From Mycobacterium branderi (GTDB lineage: Bacteria; Actinomycetota; Actinomycetes; Mycobacteriales; Mycobacteriaceae), in NCBI RefSeq assembly GCF_010728725.1, contig NZ_AP022606.1, forward strand, positions 2,356,001-2,420,000: 64,000 nt of DNA, read 5' to 3'. The position numbers were made by a program, and so were the translations under genes. Positions within the stretch are counted from its first letter, which is position 1; every line of letters begins with the position of its first letter. This document shows, one piece after another, positions 48,125 through 58,123 of this stretch. The notes below the pieces were generated by a model. That model was not told the origin of the DNA. It searched no databases and was given only the letters and a program-made list of their open reading frames with translations.

Positions 48125-48385
48125 ATGAAAGCAATCCCGTTGTTGTTGTTCGATAGTCGTTCGATAGTCGGTGCGTGGATCTGAGCAGTCCTTGACGGAG
48201 AAGAGGTCCACGCGGCGGAGGGCGACAAGCTCACCATCAATCAAGAGACCGGTGTGCTCAGCGTTTCCCGGGTCGACGGGTTCGACGATGTCACGACGCA
48301 CTACTCGCCGTCGGCGTGGTCATCGGTGACGCACCGCGTTAAGGAAACCGTAATGCGCCCGTCACTTTCCGGCGCCAAGAAGTAG
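48125..48385 (+). pseudogene. probable gene remnant interrupted by an in-frame TGA
   Basis: A frame from ATG 48125 reads MKAIPLLLFDSRSIVGAWI and stops at TGA 48182-48184. The same frame then continues for 66 codons as AVLDGEEVHAAEGDKLTINQ and ETGVLSVSRVDGFDDVTTHYSPSAWSSVTHRVKE to TAG at 48385. The second part has the composition of a real protein but no start codon near its beginning. It contains a tandem duplication of TTCGATAGTCG at 48149-48170. Family not recognised. Confidence 0.45.
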
Positions 48386-48398
48386 GAAGCCGTTCACT

Positions 48399-48442
48399 TT
48401 CCCAGCGCCTTCCCGGCGCCTTCCCGGCGCTTTCCCGGCGTC
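48399..48442. repeat. four tandem copies of an 11-bp unit
   Basis: Units TTCCCAGCGCC, TTCCCGGCGCC, TTCCCGGCGCT and TTCCCGGCGTC run head to tail between the gene remnant and sbtA. A related TTTCCGGCGCC lies 30 bp before. The remaining sequence to 48551 contains only the dyad before sbtA. Confidence 0.8.
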
Positions 48443-48511
48443 TAAGTGCGCTCTGTCACAGATCTAGCGCCGTCCCCTGGTTAGGCTCTGAACGAATTCA
48501 TTGCCTCTACA

Positions 48512-48529
48512 CGGATTTTCAGCAATCCG
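48512..48529. promoter_or_regulatory. dyad CGGATT-N6-AATCCG before sbtA
   Basis: Perfect 6-bp arms (48512-48517 and 48524-48529), 22 bp upstream of the sbtA ATG. The right arm overlaps GCAAT, and ATTGC lies 20 bp to the left, half-sites like those of the AT-rich dyads near the arsR genes. It could be an operator or a small hairpin in the leader. Confidence 0.35.
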
Positions 48530-48551
48530 CACCCACCAAGGGAGATTTGCG

Positions 48552-49775
48552 ATGCTCCTGGAGTTCTGGGAGAACTTCCGTCACAACCTCTTCAAGCCGT
48601 TGTTGTTGTTCTTCTACCTCGGCTTCTTCATCCCAATTCTCAAGGTGCAGTTCGAGTTTCCCTTTGTGATCTATCAGGGCGTGACGATGTATCTGCTGCT
48701 GGCCATCGGCTGGCACGGCGGTGAAGAACTTGCCGCGGTCCACGTTTCGAGCATCGGCCAAATCCTGGGGTTCGTCATCCTCGGATTCGCACTCAACTTC
48801 CTGATCGGTTTGATCGCCTACCAGATGCTGACCCGCACGACCAAAATGCGGCGGATCGACAGAGCGACGGTCGCGGGCTATTACGGGTCGGACTCGGCAG
48901 GCACCTTCGCAACCTGTATCGGCGTCCTTACGACTGTGGGGATGGCCTTCAACGGTTTCATGTCGGTGATGCTGGCCGTCATGGAAATGCCGGGCTGCCT
49001 GGTGGCGCTGTATTTGGCGGCGCGGCTGCGGCACAAGGGGATGGACGCCCTGGGGAACATGCCGGGCGAGCCCGGCTACCAGCCGGTGGCCAGCGTGGGG
49101 CCCGGTGCGGCCAGCCGGCCGGCTCTCGGGGAGCGCCTCGACGACGAACACCAGCTGGCGATCGAGCAGGAGACCGAGCTTGCACTGGAGCTGCAGAAGC
49201 ATCCCGCTAGCAGCGTCGATTCGGGTGACTCAAATTCGGGCGCTCGCACAGTCAAGCTGCTCAGGGAAGTCGTGCTCAACCCGGGCCTCTATCTGCTCTT
49301 CGGTGGCATCCTCATCGGCCTGATCAGTCGGTTGCAGGGGCTGAAGGTCGTGCACGACAACGACAAGGTCTTTGTGGCCGCCTTCCAGGGCGTGCTGTGT
49401 CTGTTCTTGCTCGAGATGGGGATGACTGCCGCTCGGCGATTGAAAGACCTCAAGACCGCGGGTCCGGGTTTCATCGCCTTCGGCCTACTGGCGCCCAACG
49501 TATTCGCCACTATCGGGCTCATCGTCGCTCACGCCTACGCCCACTTCACCCATGCCCACTTCGAGCCGGGCACTTATATTCTGTTCGCTGTACTCTGCGG
49601 CGCTGCGTCATACATCGCCGTACCCGCAGTCCAGCGGCTGGCGATCCCCGAGGCGAGCCCGACTCTGCCGCTGGCCGCATCACTGGGCTTGACGTTCGCG
49701 TACAACGTCACGATCGGGATCCCGGTCTATATCGAGATTTCAAAGCTCATTACGCCGTGCTTCCCGGTCACCTGA
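48552..49775 (+). CDS. SbtA-type sodium-dependent bicarbonate transporter
   Basis: 407 residues, about ten transmembrane helices in two inverted halves separated by a soluble loop (about 160-240) rich in charged residues. LGFFIPILKVQFEFPFVIYQGVTMYLLLAIGWHGGEEL, AGYYGSDSAGTFATCIGVL, FNGFMSVMLAVMEMPGCLVALYLAARLR and GTYILFAVLCGAASYIAVPAVQRLAIPEASPTLPLAASLGLTFAYNVTIGIPVYIEI match the SbtA family, which imports bicarbonate with sodium in cyanobacteria. No SbtB-like gene is adjacent. ATG at 48552 with GGGAGA. In a mycobacterium it would feed carboxylases (inference). Confidence 0.87.
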   Translation: MLLEFWENFRHNLFKPLLLFFYLGFFIPILKVQFEFPFVIYQGVTMYLLLAIGWHGGEELAAVHVSSIGQILGFVILGFALNFLIGLIAYQMLTRTTKMRRIDRATVAGYYGSDSAGTFATCIGVLTTVGMAFNGFMSVMLAVMEMPGCLVALYLAARLRHKGMDALGNMPGEPGYQPVASVGPGAASRPALGERLDDEHQLAIEQETELALELQKHPASSVDSGDSNSGARTVKLLREVVLNPGLYLLFGGILIGLISRLQGLKVVHDNDKVFVAAFQGVLCLFLLEMGMTAARRLKDLKTAGPGFIAFGLLAPNVFATIGLIVAHAYAHFTHAHFEPGTYILFAVLCGAASYIAVPAVQRLAIPEASPTLPLAASLGLTFAYNVTIGIPVYIEISKLITPCFPVT

Positions 49776-49965
49776 CGGGAGCAAACCTGTTCAGCAGCAG
49801 GTGAACTCGACGGAACGTCTTTGGATACGCAACCAGAATCTAGCCGCTGTGTCGACCAAACGAGATCAAGCCGAGGGTTCACGAGGTGCAGCACGCTCAC
49901 GATGCCTCACGATTGGGCTCTTAGTTCGGCGTGGTGAATTCAAGAAGTCCGACCAGAGACGGCTG

Positions 49966-50358
49966 CTAGAGCCGGGGGCCGTAGCGCTCGATGTAAGCGC
50001 GATGAATGTGAGCATCGCGCTTACGGGCCCGCTCGTCGACGAGGTCGGGGTCGAGTCCGTGCTGGGCGAGTCGGTGCCGGCGCCAAACTTTGTTGAGGGC
50101 GTGGGAGAAAAGGATGAACGGGAGGAAAATGGGCAGGGTCATGCTGGCGTGGACGTACAGGGTTGTCGGGATCAGCCAAAACGGGGAGAGCACCAGAAAG
50201 GCCGGGATGATGACTCGGATCATCGTTCGTGCGGTGGCTCCTCTGCCGGCGAGGTCGTTGTGTACCCAATCGCGCATCGAGGAGGGCAGGACCCGCCCGT
50301 AGGAGTAGGCAATGTATTGGTAGGCGGTCGGTCGATGGCGTTGCGAATCGTTGTTCAT
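49966..50358 (-). CDS. DUF5313 family membrane protein
   Basis: 130 residues. RPTAYQYIAYSYGRVLPSSMRDWVHNDLAGRGATARTMIRVIIPAFLVLSPFWLIPTTLYVHASMTLPIFLPFILFSHALNKVWRRHRLAQHGLDPDLVDE is the full mycobacterial DUF5313 pattern with two transmembrane segments. Function unknown. Divergent from the thiolase gene, 288 bp apart. The 190 bp between sbtA and this gene hold nothing recognisable. Confidence 0.85.
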   Translation of the reverse strand: MNNDSQRHRPTAYQYIAYSYGRVLPSSMRDWVHNDLAGRGATARTMIRVIIPAFLVLSPFWLIPTTLYVHASMTLPIFLPFILFSHALNKVWRRHRLAQHGLDPDLVDERARKRDAHIHRAYIERYGPRL

Positions 50359-50435
50359 CGGAACTCCTGGCGCGGTGTGCCGTTTGCGGACGGGACCGAA
50401 TATCGAAGATCACCCCTTCGACGGTCAGTCGCCTA

Positions 50436-50453
50436 ATTGCGAATATTAGCAAT
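50436..50453. promoter_or_regulatory. AT-rich dyad ATTGC-N8-GCAAT between DUF5313 and thiolase genes
   Basis: ATTGC (50436-50440) and GCAAT (50449-50453) flank GAATATTA. It is strikingly AT-rich for this genome and resembles the dyads upstream of the two arsR genes at 54259 and 61760. It lies 78 bp from the DUF5313 start and 194 bp from the thiolase start. Candidate binding site of one of the ArsR proteins. Confidence 0.5.
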
Positions 50454-50534
50454 GGCAAATATAGCCGCTCCTATGGACCCGGGTTGGCGCCGTTGCTGCG
50501 ATGTTGAGGGGAGATCCGCGGGTGCTACTGTCAA

Positions 50535-50550
50535 CCAAGCATTTGCTTGG
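50535..50550. promoter_or_regulatory. 16-bp dyad CCAAGCA-TT-TGCTTGG before the thiolase gene
   Basis: Perfect 7-bp arms about 97 bp upstream of the thiolase ATG. CAAGCA/TGCTTG dyads are common TetR-family operators near acyl-CoA genes in actinobacteria. No TetR gene is in the neighbourhood, so the regulator would act from elsewhere. Confidence 0.5.
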
Positions 50551-50646
50551 CTGAAGTCGGGGCTTCCTGCGTCCCGCCGGACTTGCGCGGCTCCTGCGGT
50601 GCAGATGGCGGGCGAGGAAGGTTTCGGTCGATGCAGAAGGGATTCA

Positions 50647-51798
50647 ATGTCAGAGGCCTACATCGTGGAAGCCGTGCGTACCGCAGTCGGCAAGAAGGGC
50701 GGCTCGCTCTGCGGGGTGCACCCCGCTGATCTTGGCGCGGGGGTCATCGCGCAGGTGCTGGAGCGCAGTCACGTGGACCCGGCGTCGATCGACGATGTCA
50801 TTTTCGGCTGTGTCGACGCGATCGGCCCGCAGGCCGGGAACATCGCGCGCACCGCGTGGCTCGCGGCCGGCTTCCCGGAGCAGGTGCCCGGCGTCACCGT
50901 CGACCGCCAGTGCGGGTCGAGCCAACAGGCATTGCACTTCGCCGCGCAAGCAGTCATGAGCGGCACCGCCGAGCTGATCGTGGCCGGCGGCGTTCAGAAC
51001 ATGAGCATGATACCGATCGCCTCCGCGATGACCGTCGGCCAACAGTTCGGGTTCGAAACCCCATTCAAGGGCTCGACCGGCTGGGAGCACCGCTACAGCG
51101 ACCAGGAGGTGTCGCAGTTCCGCGGCGCCGAGCTCATCGCCGAGAAATGGGACATCAGCCGCGAGGAGATGGAGCGCTGGGCCCTGCAAAGTCACGAGCG
51201 CGCCAGCAAGGCGATCGCCGAGGGCCGATTCGACAACGAGATCGTGCCCGTCGGCACATTCAGCGTGGACGAGGGTCCGCGGGAGACCAGCCTGGAGAAG
51301 ATGGCGGGCCTGCCCTGCCTGATGGAGGGTGGTCGACTGACGGCGGCCCTCGCCAGCCAGATCTGCGACGGCGCCAGCGCGACCCTCGTCGCGTCCGAGT
51401 CCGCGGTCGCGGAGCACGGCCTCCAGCCCCGCGCCCGGATACACCACCTCAGCGCCCGCGGCGCGGACCCGATCTTGATGCTCAGCGCGCCGATCCCGGC
51501 GACCGAATATGCGCTGGAAAAGACCGGTCTGACCATGGCCGAAATCGACGTGGTGGAGATCAACGAGGCCTTCGCACCAGTCGTGCTGTCTTGGATAAAA
51601 GAGACCGGCGCCGACCCAGCCACGGTCAACCGCAATGGCGGCGCCATCGCGCTGGGTCACCCGCTCGGCGCGACAGGCACCAAGCTGTTCGCGACGCTGC
51701 TCAACGAACTCGAACGCACCGGCGGACGCTACGGCCTGCAGACCATCTGCGAGGGCGGCGGCACCGCCAACGTCACCATCATCGAGCGCCTATATTGA
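50647..51798 (+). CDS. acetyl-CoA acetyltransferase/thiolase, FadA6-like
   Basis: A 383-residue thiolase with the nucleophile in DRQCGSSQQALHFAAQ (about Cys89), [39 protein letters not shown] and the second active cysteine in TICEGGGTANVTII. It is closest, from memory, to FadA6 of the cholesterol-ring catabolism genes (EKMAGL, HRYSDQEVSQFRGAELIAEKWDISREEMER). It would cleave a beta-ketoacyl-CoA. ATG at 50647 with AGAAGGG. Convergent with the second thiolase. Confidence 0.9.
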   Translation: MSEAYIVEAVRTAVGKKGGSLCGVHPADLGAGVIAQVLERSHVDPASIDDVIFGCVDAIGPQAGNIARTAWLAAGFPEQVPGVTVDRQCGSSQQALHFAAQAVMSGTAELIVAGGVQNMSMIPIASAMTVGQQFGFETPFKGSTGWEHRYSDQEVSQFRGAELIAEKWDISREEMERWALQSHERASKAIAEGRFDNEIVPVGTFSVDEGPRETSLEKMAGLPCLMEGGRLTAALASQICDGASATLVASESAVAEHGLQPRARIHHLSARGADPILMLSAPIPATEYALEKTGLTMAEIDVVEINEAFAPVVLSWIKETGADPATVNRNGGAIALGHPLGATGTKLFATLLNELERTGGRYGLQTICEGGGTANVTIIERLY

Positions 51799-51911
51799 CG
51801 CTGCGCCATCGCGTCACCGCGGCGGAGCGGACTTTGATGCAACGAAATGCCGTGCCATCGACCCGTCGATTCAGCCTGTGGCCGGTCTTCGAACGCGACA
51901 CCACACCCGGT

Positions 51912-53093
<1,182 letters not shown>

Positions 53094-53162
53094 TCATTAC
53101 TAGACCTGTTCTTGTTACCCGGATCGGTAGAACTCGTGAGAATCTCGCGGGCGTCGATGGCA

Positions 53163-54023
53163 CTACCGGTGTGGGCGGTTGACCGCGGCGTCGACATGGC
53201 GGGCAATGGCTCCGATCGACAGCAGTGGCTTATCGGCGCCGGGCAACGTTTCCCACATCGGGGTCACCGCTGCGATGCCGCGCGCTGCGGCCACGAAGTG
53301 CTCAACGCCCGAGACGGCAATCCCGTGTCCACACAGCGCGCCGAATAGCCCCGGTACGACGAAGGCCGCCAGGTCGCTGGGGTCGGGCAGTCGAAGTTTG
53401 ACATCGCCGAATTCCAGCAACGATGCGCTGGGGTCCGGGTTGATCACCACGTCGTGTTCGGCGCACAATCGCCGATACGGGTAGGCCGATGCATCGCGGG
53501 TGTGCCAAAAGGTCAGTTCGGGGACTCCACTTCCCACCAGGATAGGTCCCAACAGCGGGCACGCGCTCGCGTCCGCTAGCGCAACGCGCGCGCGGTGAAC
53601 CACCACTAACGGCTCCAAGGCAGCGAGAACTGCCGCCGCGTGAACAGTGGTCACGGCATCGGTAAACGAAACGATTAGAGGGCCGCCCGCTTGCGCTACC
53701 TGGTCGCTAACTTCGGCGGCGTCCGGCGCATCCAATCCGATGACGAAGGCAGCCGACAACGAACTGAGCTGACCGCTCAGCTGGGTCGCGACCACAGGTG
53801 GTGTGCCGGCCAATTCCAGGGCGACCGCACGCAGAAGGGTTGCGTCGTTGATCAGTCGCACGTAACGGTCAAGCGTGGACAACCGCCTCAACCGGGCTGG
53901 TCCGCTGCTGGGTGCGTGACGTGAGACCCCGACGATCCCCACCAGCGGCGGGCTGAGACGCCGGCGACTCCACGTTCCGAGGGATGAGGCGTCATCGGCG
54001 CTTTCCCAGGCCATCTCATCCAT
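53163..54023 (-). CDS. malic-enzyme-like protein A (degenerate)
   Basis: 286 residues; clearly paralogous to the gene at 62276. Its C-terminal half aligns by eye with malic enzymes: SFTDAVTTVHAAAVLAAL at the place of the FHDDQHGTA..LAAL segment, RARVALADASACPLLGPILVGSGVPELTFW where the NAD-binding GAGAAG segment belongs, and LAAFVVPGLFGALCGHGIAVSGVEHFVAAARGIAAV for the NN..AFPG.F.GAL....I...M..AAA..IA block. The dinucleotide glycines and the catalytic Asp/Lys residues are not evident, so it is probably not an active malic enzyme. Transcribed away from the hyc-like operon. Confidence 0.6.
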   Translation of the reverse strand: MDEMAWESADDASSLGTWSRRRLSPPLVGIVGVSRHAPSSGPARLRRLSTLDRYVRLINDATLLRAVALELAGTPPVVATQLSGQLSSLSAAFVIGLDAPDAAEVSDQVAQAGGPLIVSFTDAVTTVHAAAVLAALEPLVVVHRARVALADASACPLLGPILVGSGVPELTFWHTRDASAYPYRRLCAEHDVVINPDPSASLLEFGDVKLRLPDPSDLAAFVVPGLFGALCGHGIAVSGVEHFVAAARGIAAVTPMWETLPGADKPLLSIGAIARHVDAAVNRPHR

Positions 54024-54258
54024 CGCGCCAGTCTAACAAGATGCTTAATTGCATAGAACCGCAATCGAGCGATTGCCTGCGTACTCTTCGTGCCGAGGAA
54101 ATCAAGCTCACCGGCGGGGCAGGGCCCTCTAGTCGGCGCGCACGCAGGGCCTCGCGCTTCGCGACGAGTAGCGCGCGATCAGCTGTCGCCAGTCGGTGGT
54201 GTTTGCTATCGGCCCGACGGCCACGCCCCGCCGATCGAGGCCGCTATTTACGAATCTC

Positions 54259-54277
54259 AGCAATTACAGATATTGCT
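54259..54277. promoter_or_regulatory. AT-rich dyad AGCAAT-N7-ATTGCT before the first arsR gene
   Basis: Perfect 6-bp arms (54259-54264 and 54272-54277) around TACAGAT, 77 bp before the arsR ATG. This fits ArsR-family autoregulation; Rv0081 of M. tuberculosis is known to control its own operon. The rest of the 330-bp gap (54024-54353) contains AT-rich stretches such as TACTATCTGATACT near 54290-54303 that may hold the promoter, and no gene. Confidence 0.6.
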
Positions 54278-54353
54278 TTGTAGTGTGTTTACTATCTGAT
54301 ACTTTCTTAAACTAAGCTGACCGGTGGAAATCGAACTCGTCGGGAGATGCGTG

Positions 54354-54698
54354 ATGTCGGAGCCGTTGTACGAGCTCAAAGCAGAGTTTTTTAAGACTCT
54401 GGGGCATCCGGCACGGATCAGGATCCTGGAGTTGCTGTCGGTGCGGGACCGGTCGGTGGGTGAACTGTTGCCCGAGGTGAGGTTGGAGTCGTCGAATCTG
54501 TCTCAGCAGCTGGGCGTGCTGCGAAGGGCGGGTGTGGTCGTCGCGAGCAAGGACGGTAACTCGGTGATTTATTCGATCGCGTCGCCCGACATCGCGGAGT
54601 TGCTGGCGGTCGGGCGCAAGGTGTTGACCGGGATGCTCAGCGACCGGGTCGCGGTGCTGGAGGATCTGCGCGCCGGCGACTCGGCGGTTGGACGCTAG
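54354..54698 (+). CDS. ArsR-family regulator, Rv0081-like
   Basis: 114 residues, same length as Rv0081. Winged helix-turn-helix: YELKAEFFKTLGHPARIRILELLSVRDRSVGELLPEVRLESSNLSQQLGVLRRAGVVVASKDGNSVIYSIASPDIAELLAVGRKVL. No metal-binding cysteine pair is seen (only short stretches without the CxC of metal sensors). Rv0081 belongs to the DosR-linked hypoxia network and heads the Rv0081-Rv0087 operon, as here; hycG follows 4 bp after the stop. ATG at 54354 is preceded by GGGAGA; a GTG lies one codon upstream. Confidence 0.92.
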   Translation: MSEPLYELKAEFFKTLGHPARIRILELLSVRDRSVGELLPEVRLESSNLSQQLGVLRRAGVVVASKDGNSVIYSIASPDIAELLAVGRKVLTGMLSDRVAVLEDLRAGDSAVGR

Positions 54699-54702
54699 CG
54701 GT

Positions 54703-55182
54703 ATGGGATGGATCAGTAAGATCGTGCGCGTCGGCCGCGTTGTCGAGCGGGCTCGTAGTATGCCGGCTTCGGCAATGGAACCGCCTGCGGGAGTTGAAGG
54801 TTCGCTGCAGGTTCGTCATGTCGATGCCGGCTCGTGCAACGGCTGTGAGGTCGAGATATCCGGCGCGTTCGGGCCGGTATATGACGCGGAACGGTTCGGG
54901 GCGCGGCTGGTCGCCTCCCCCCGGCATGCCGATGCGTTGTTGGTGACCGGGGTGGTGACCCGCAATATGGTTGAGCCGCTGCGTAATACGCTCGCGGCGA
55001 CACCTCAGCCGCGCGTGGTGATCGCCTGTGGTGACTGCGCCCTCAACCGCGGCGTGTTCACGGATGCATATGGTGTGGTCGGCGCGGTCGGTGAGATCGT
55101 GCCTGTCGATGTCGAGGTCGCCGGTTGCCCGCCGACGCCTGCGCAGATCGTGGACGCTCTGCGCTCGGTAACGGGGAAATGA
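54703..55182 (+). CDS. hydrogenase-4/complex I small-subunit-like protein (Rv0082-like, HycG/NuoB family)
   Basis: 159 residues. HVDAGSCNGCEVEISGAFGPVYDAERFG holds Cys45 and Cys48; VVIACGDCALNRGVF has Cys109 and Cys112; VAGCPPTPAQIVDAL has Cys142. These are the ligands of the N2-type [4Fe-4S] cluster next to the quinone/hydrogen site in the NuoB/HycG family, so the cluster is probably retained. ATG at 54703. Its stop overlaps the next ATG (55179-55182). Located on the cytoplasmic face of the complex. Confidence 0.9.
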   Translation: MGWISKIVRVGRVVERARSMPASAMEPPAGVEGSLQVRHVDAGSCNGCEVEISGAFGPVYDAERFGARLVASPRHADALLVTGVVTRNMVEPLRNTLAATPQPRVVIACGDCALNRGVFTDAYGVVGAVGEIVPVDVEVAGCPPTPAQIVDALRSVTGK

Positions 55183-57155
55183 CGGCCACACTCACGGCCG
55201 CTCCGATAGAGGCGCCGAACACGTTGCGCCGCAATGTCATCGCTTCGCGTCTCGCCGGCCTTACCTCGTCGGGCCTCGGAATCGGCGGTGCGGTGTGCGG
55301 GATCGCGGCGGTATTCGGCGTGCGGCAAACGGTGCATGTCGGATGGCTGCTTCCGTTGTCCGGGTTGCAGCTGGACCTCGATCCGGTCGGCGGGTTCTTC
55401 ATGGCGTTGATCGGCGGGGTCGCGGTTCCGGTCGGCTTCTATTCGATCGGCTATGCACGGCGTGAGCATCTGGGCCGGGTTTCGTTGGCGATGTTGCCGT
55501 TGTTCGTCGCGGCGATGATGTTGGTGCCCGCCGCCGGCTCGGTCACGACGTTTCTGTTGGCGTGGGAGTTGATGGCGACTGCGTCGCTGGTACTGGTGCT
55601 GGCGCAGCACACTCGGCCCGAGGTTCGTTCGGCGGGCTTGTTTTATGCGGTGATGACCCAGCTCGGGTTCGTCGCGATCCTGATCGGGTTGATGGTGTTG
55701 TCGGCTGCCGGCGGCGCCGACCGCTTTGCGGACTTGACGCGGGTGAGCGATGGTGCCCGGACCGTGGTGTTCGTGCTGACGATGGCCGGCTTCGGGTCCA
55801 AGGCGGGTCTGGTGCCGTTGCATGCCTGGCTGCCGCGGGCGCACCCGGAGGCGCCGAGTCCGGTATCGGCGTTGATGAGCGCGGCGATGGTCAACCTGGG
55901 CGTCTACGGCATCGTCCGGTTCGATCTGCAGCTGCTCGGCCCGGGTCCGCGCTGGTGGGCCATCACGCTGCTGGTCGTGGGAGGCGTGTCCGCGGTGTAC
56001 GGGGTGCTGCAGGCGTCGGTGGCGACGGATCTCAAACGGCTGCTTGCGTATTCGACCACCGAGAACATGGGGCTGATTACTCTCGCGCTGGGGGCGGCGA
56101 CGCTGTTGGCGGATTCGGGCGCCCATTCGGCGGCGACGATCGCGATGGCTGCGGCACTGCTGCACCTGATCGGGCACGCGGCGTTCAAGAGCCTGGGGTT
56201 CCTCGCGGCGGGATCGGTGCTGGCCGCGACCGGGCTGCGGGATCTGGACTTGCTCGGGGGGTTGGCGCGGCGGATGCCGGCGACGACGGCGCTGTTCGGG
56301 GTGGCCGCGCTCGGCGCGTCCGGGTTGCCGCTGGGTGCGGGGTTTGTCAGCGAGTGGCTGCTGGTGCAGTCGTTGATTCATGCCGCGCCGCAGCACAACA
56401 CGGTCGTGGCGTTGGCGGCGCCGCTGGCGGTCGGGGCGGTCGCGCTCACCACAGGACTCGGTGTGGCGGCGATGGTGAAAGCATTCGGTATCGGGTTTCT
56501 GGCCCGCCCGCGCTCGCAGCCGGCTGCCGACGCGCGTGAAGTACCTGCGGTCATGGTGGCGGGAATGGCGCTCGCGGCGACCGGTTGCGTCGTGGTGGCG
56601 GTGGCGCCTCTGGTCGTCGGGTCCATGTTGGGGCGGGTACTCACCGAGCTGCCCGCTTCCCGCGCAGTGGCGTTCACTGATTTCGGCGCGGTTCTGCGGC
56701 TGCCGGGCCTGCACGGCTCGATCGCGCCGGGCGCGATCGCCGCGGCTCTGGCTGCCGCCGTGCTGGCCGCGGTCGGCCTGGCGTGTTGGCGGTCGCGGCG
56801 GCGCTCGGATCCAGTGACGCTGCCGCTGTGGGCCTGTGGCGCCGACGAACTCACCCCACGGATGCAGTACACCGCCACGTCGTTCGCCGAACCGCTGCAA
56901 CGCGTGTTCGATGACGTGCTGCGCCCGGACACCGACATCGAGATCACCCACCTCACCGAGTCGCGCTACCTGGCCGAGGCTGTCACCTACCGGACCCGGA
57001 TCGCCGACGCGATCGAGGAACGGCTCTACGCCCCGGTTATCGGGGCGGTGGCCGCGGCCGCTCAGCTGGTCCGGCGCGCCCACACCGGCAGCGTGCACCT
57101 CTATCTCGCCTACGGCATGCTTGGCGTGCTGATCGTGCTGGTGGTGGCCCGGTGA
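55179..57155 (+). CDS. NuoL/HyfB-like proton-channel subunit (Rv0083-like)
   Basis: A 658-residue integral membrane protein with about 14-16 helices. The antiporter-like module is visible: FLLAWELMATASLVLVL (helix with Glu), GSKAGLVPLHAWLPRAHPEAPSPVSALMSAAMVNLGVYGIVR with the conserved Lys and the HAWLPRAHPEAPS sequence, and AYSTTENMGLITLALGAAT with the conserved glutamate, followed by HLIGHAAFKSLGFLAAGSV. A soluble C-terminal domain (ADELTPRMQYTATSFAEPL) is shared with HycC/HyfB. It would translocate protons or sodium. Confidence 0.9.
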   Translation: MTATLTAAPIEAPNTLRRNVIASRLAGLTSSGLGIGGAVCGIAAVFGVRQTVHVGWLLPLSGLQLDLDPVGGFFMALIGGVAVPVGFYSIGYARREHLGRVSLAMLPLFVAAMMLVPAAGSVTTFLLAWELMATASLVLVLAQHTRPEVRSAGLFYAVMTQLGFVAILIGLMVLSAAGGADRFADLTRVSDGARTVVFVLTMAGFGSKAGLVPLHAWLPRAHPEAPSPVSALMSAAMVNLGVYGIVRFDLQLLGPGPRWWAITLLVVGGVSAVYGVLQASVATDLKRLLAYSTTENMGLITLALGAATLLADSGAHSAATIAMAAALLHLIGHAAFKSLGFLAAGSVLAATGLRDLDLLGGLARRMPATTALFGVAALGASGLPLGAGFVSEWLLVQSLIHAAPQHNTVVALAAPLAVGAVALTTGLGVAAMVKAFGIGFLARPRSQPAADAREVPAVMVAGMALAATGCVVVAVAPLVVGSMLGRVLTELPASRAVAFTDFGAVLRLPGLHGSIAPGAIAAALAAAVLAAVGLACWRSRRRSDPVTLPLWACGADELTPRMQYTATSFAEPLQRVFDDVLRPDTDIEITHLTESRYLAEAVTYRTRIADAIEERLYAPVIGAVAAAAQLVRRAHTGSVHLYLAYGMLGVLIVLVVAR

Positions 57156-58111
57156 ATGTGATGTCCTACGTGGCGGGCGCCGCGCAGATCCTCGCGGTGA
57201 TGGCCGGCGCGCCCCTGGTGATCGGCGCGATGCGTCAAGTGCGGGCACGGCTGGAGGGCCGCGGCGGCGGTGGTGTGCTGCAACCCTGGCGCGATCTGCG
57301 CAAGCAGCTCGGCAAACAGCAGATCAGCCCGCAGGGCACCACGGTCGTATTCGCTGCCGCGCCGGCGATCGTCGCCGGGACGACGTTGCTCATCGTCGCG
57401 ATTGCACCCATCGTGGCGACGGGGTCCCCGCTGGATGCTGCCGCCGACCTGTTCGCCGTCGTCGGCCTGTTGTTTCTGGGCACCGTCGCGTTGACGCTCG
57501 CCGGCATCGACACCGGCACCTCGTTCGGCGGCATGGGTGCCAGCCGCGAGATCACCATCGCCGCATTGGTTGAGCCGACGATCCTGCTCGCCGTGTTCGC
57601 CTTGTCGATTCCCGCCGGCTCGGCGAATCTGGGTGCGCTGGTGACCAACACCATCGATCATCCCGGGCAGGTGGTGTCGCTGACCGGTTTGCTGGCGTTC
57701 GTCGCGCTGGTGATCGTGATCGTCGCCGAGACCGGCCGGCTACCCGTCGACAACCCGGCCACGCACCTGGAGTTGACGATGGTGCACGAGGCGATGGTCC
57801 TCGAATATGCCGGTCCGCGCCTGGCGCTGGTCGAATGGGCATCGGGGATGCGGCTCACCGTGCTGTTGGCGTTGCTGGCCAATCTGTTCCTGCCCTGGGG
57901 GATCGCCGGCGGGCATCCGAGCGCCGTTGACGTCGCGATCGGGCTTGCGGCGATCACCGCCAAGGTGACCGTGCTGGCGGTGGCGCTGGCCGGCGCCGAG
58001 GTGTTCATCGCCAAGCTGCGGCTGTTCCGGGTGCCCGAGCTGCTCGCCGGGTCGTTTCTGCTTGCCCTGCTCGCGGTGACGGCCGCGAACTTCTTCACCG
58101 CGCGGGCCTAA
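57152..58111 (+). CDS. hycD: formate-hydrogenlyase-type membrane subunit HycD (NuoH family)
   Basis: 319 residues with about eight transmembrane helices. GGVLQPWRDLRKQLGKQQISPQGT, GTSFGGMGASREITIAALVEP, VIVIVAETGRLPVDNPATHLELTMVHEAMVLEYAGPRLAL and LAGAEVFIAKLRLFRVPELL are diagnostic of HycD/HyfC; the last holds acidic and histidine residues of the coupling channel. It anchors the cytoplasmic arm to the proton-pumping subunits. GTG start overlapping the previous stop. Corresponds to Rv0084. Confidence 0.92.
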   Translation: MNVMSYVAGAAQILAVMAGAPLVIGAMRQVRARLEGRGGGGVLQPWRDLRKQLGKQQISPQGTTVVFAAAPAIVAGTTLLIVAIAPIVATGSPLDAAADLFAVVGLLFLGTVALTLAGIDTGTSFGGMGASREITIAALVEPTILLAVFALSIPAGSANLGALVTNTIDHPGQVVSLTGLLAFVALVIVIVAETGRLPVDNPATHLELTMVHEAMVLEYAGPRLALVEWASGMRLTVLLALLANLFLPWGIAGGHPSAVDVAIGLAAITAKVTVLAVALAGAEVFIAKLRLFRVPELLAGSFLLALLAVTAANFFTARA

Positions 58112-58123
58112 AGGGGGACAGCA

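Noticed and set aside
48182..48184. Selenocysteine or programmed read-through at the in-frame TGA
   Set aside because: No SECIS-like hairpin is evident, mycobacteria generally lack the selenocysteine machinery as far as I know, and nearby duplications favour simple decay.
55005..57248. A 747-codon open frame antisense to the HyfB-like gene, and many similar long frames elsewhere (for example 10643-12298, 13879-15606, 7316-8581)
   Set aside because: High GC leaves few stops in shadow frames. The products are arginine-, glutamine- and histidine-rich low-complexity sequences with no domain, while the opposite strand encodes clear conserved proteins.
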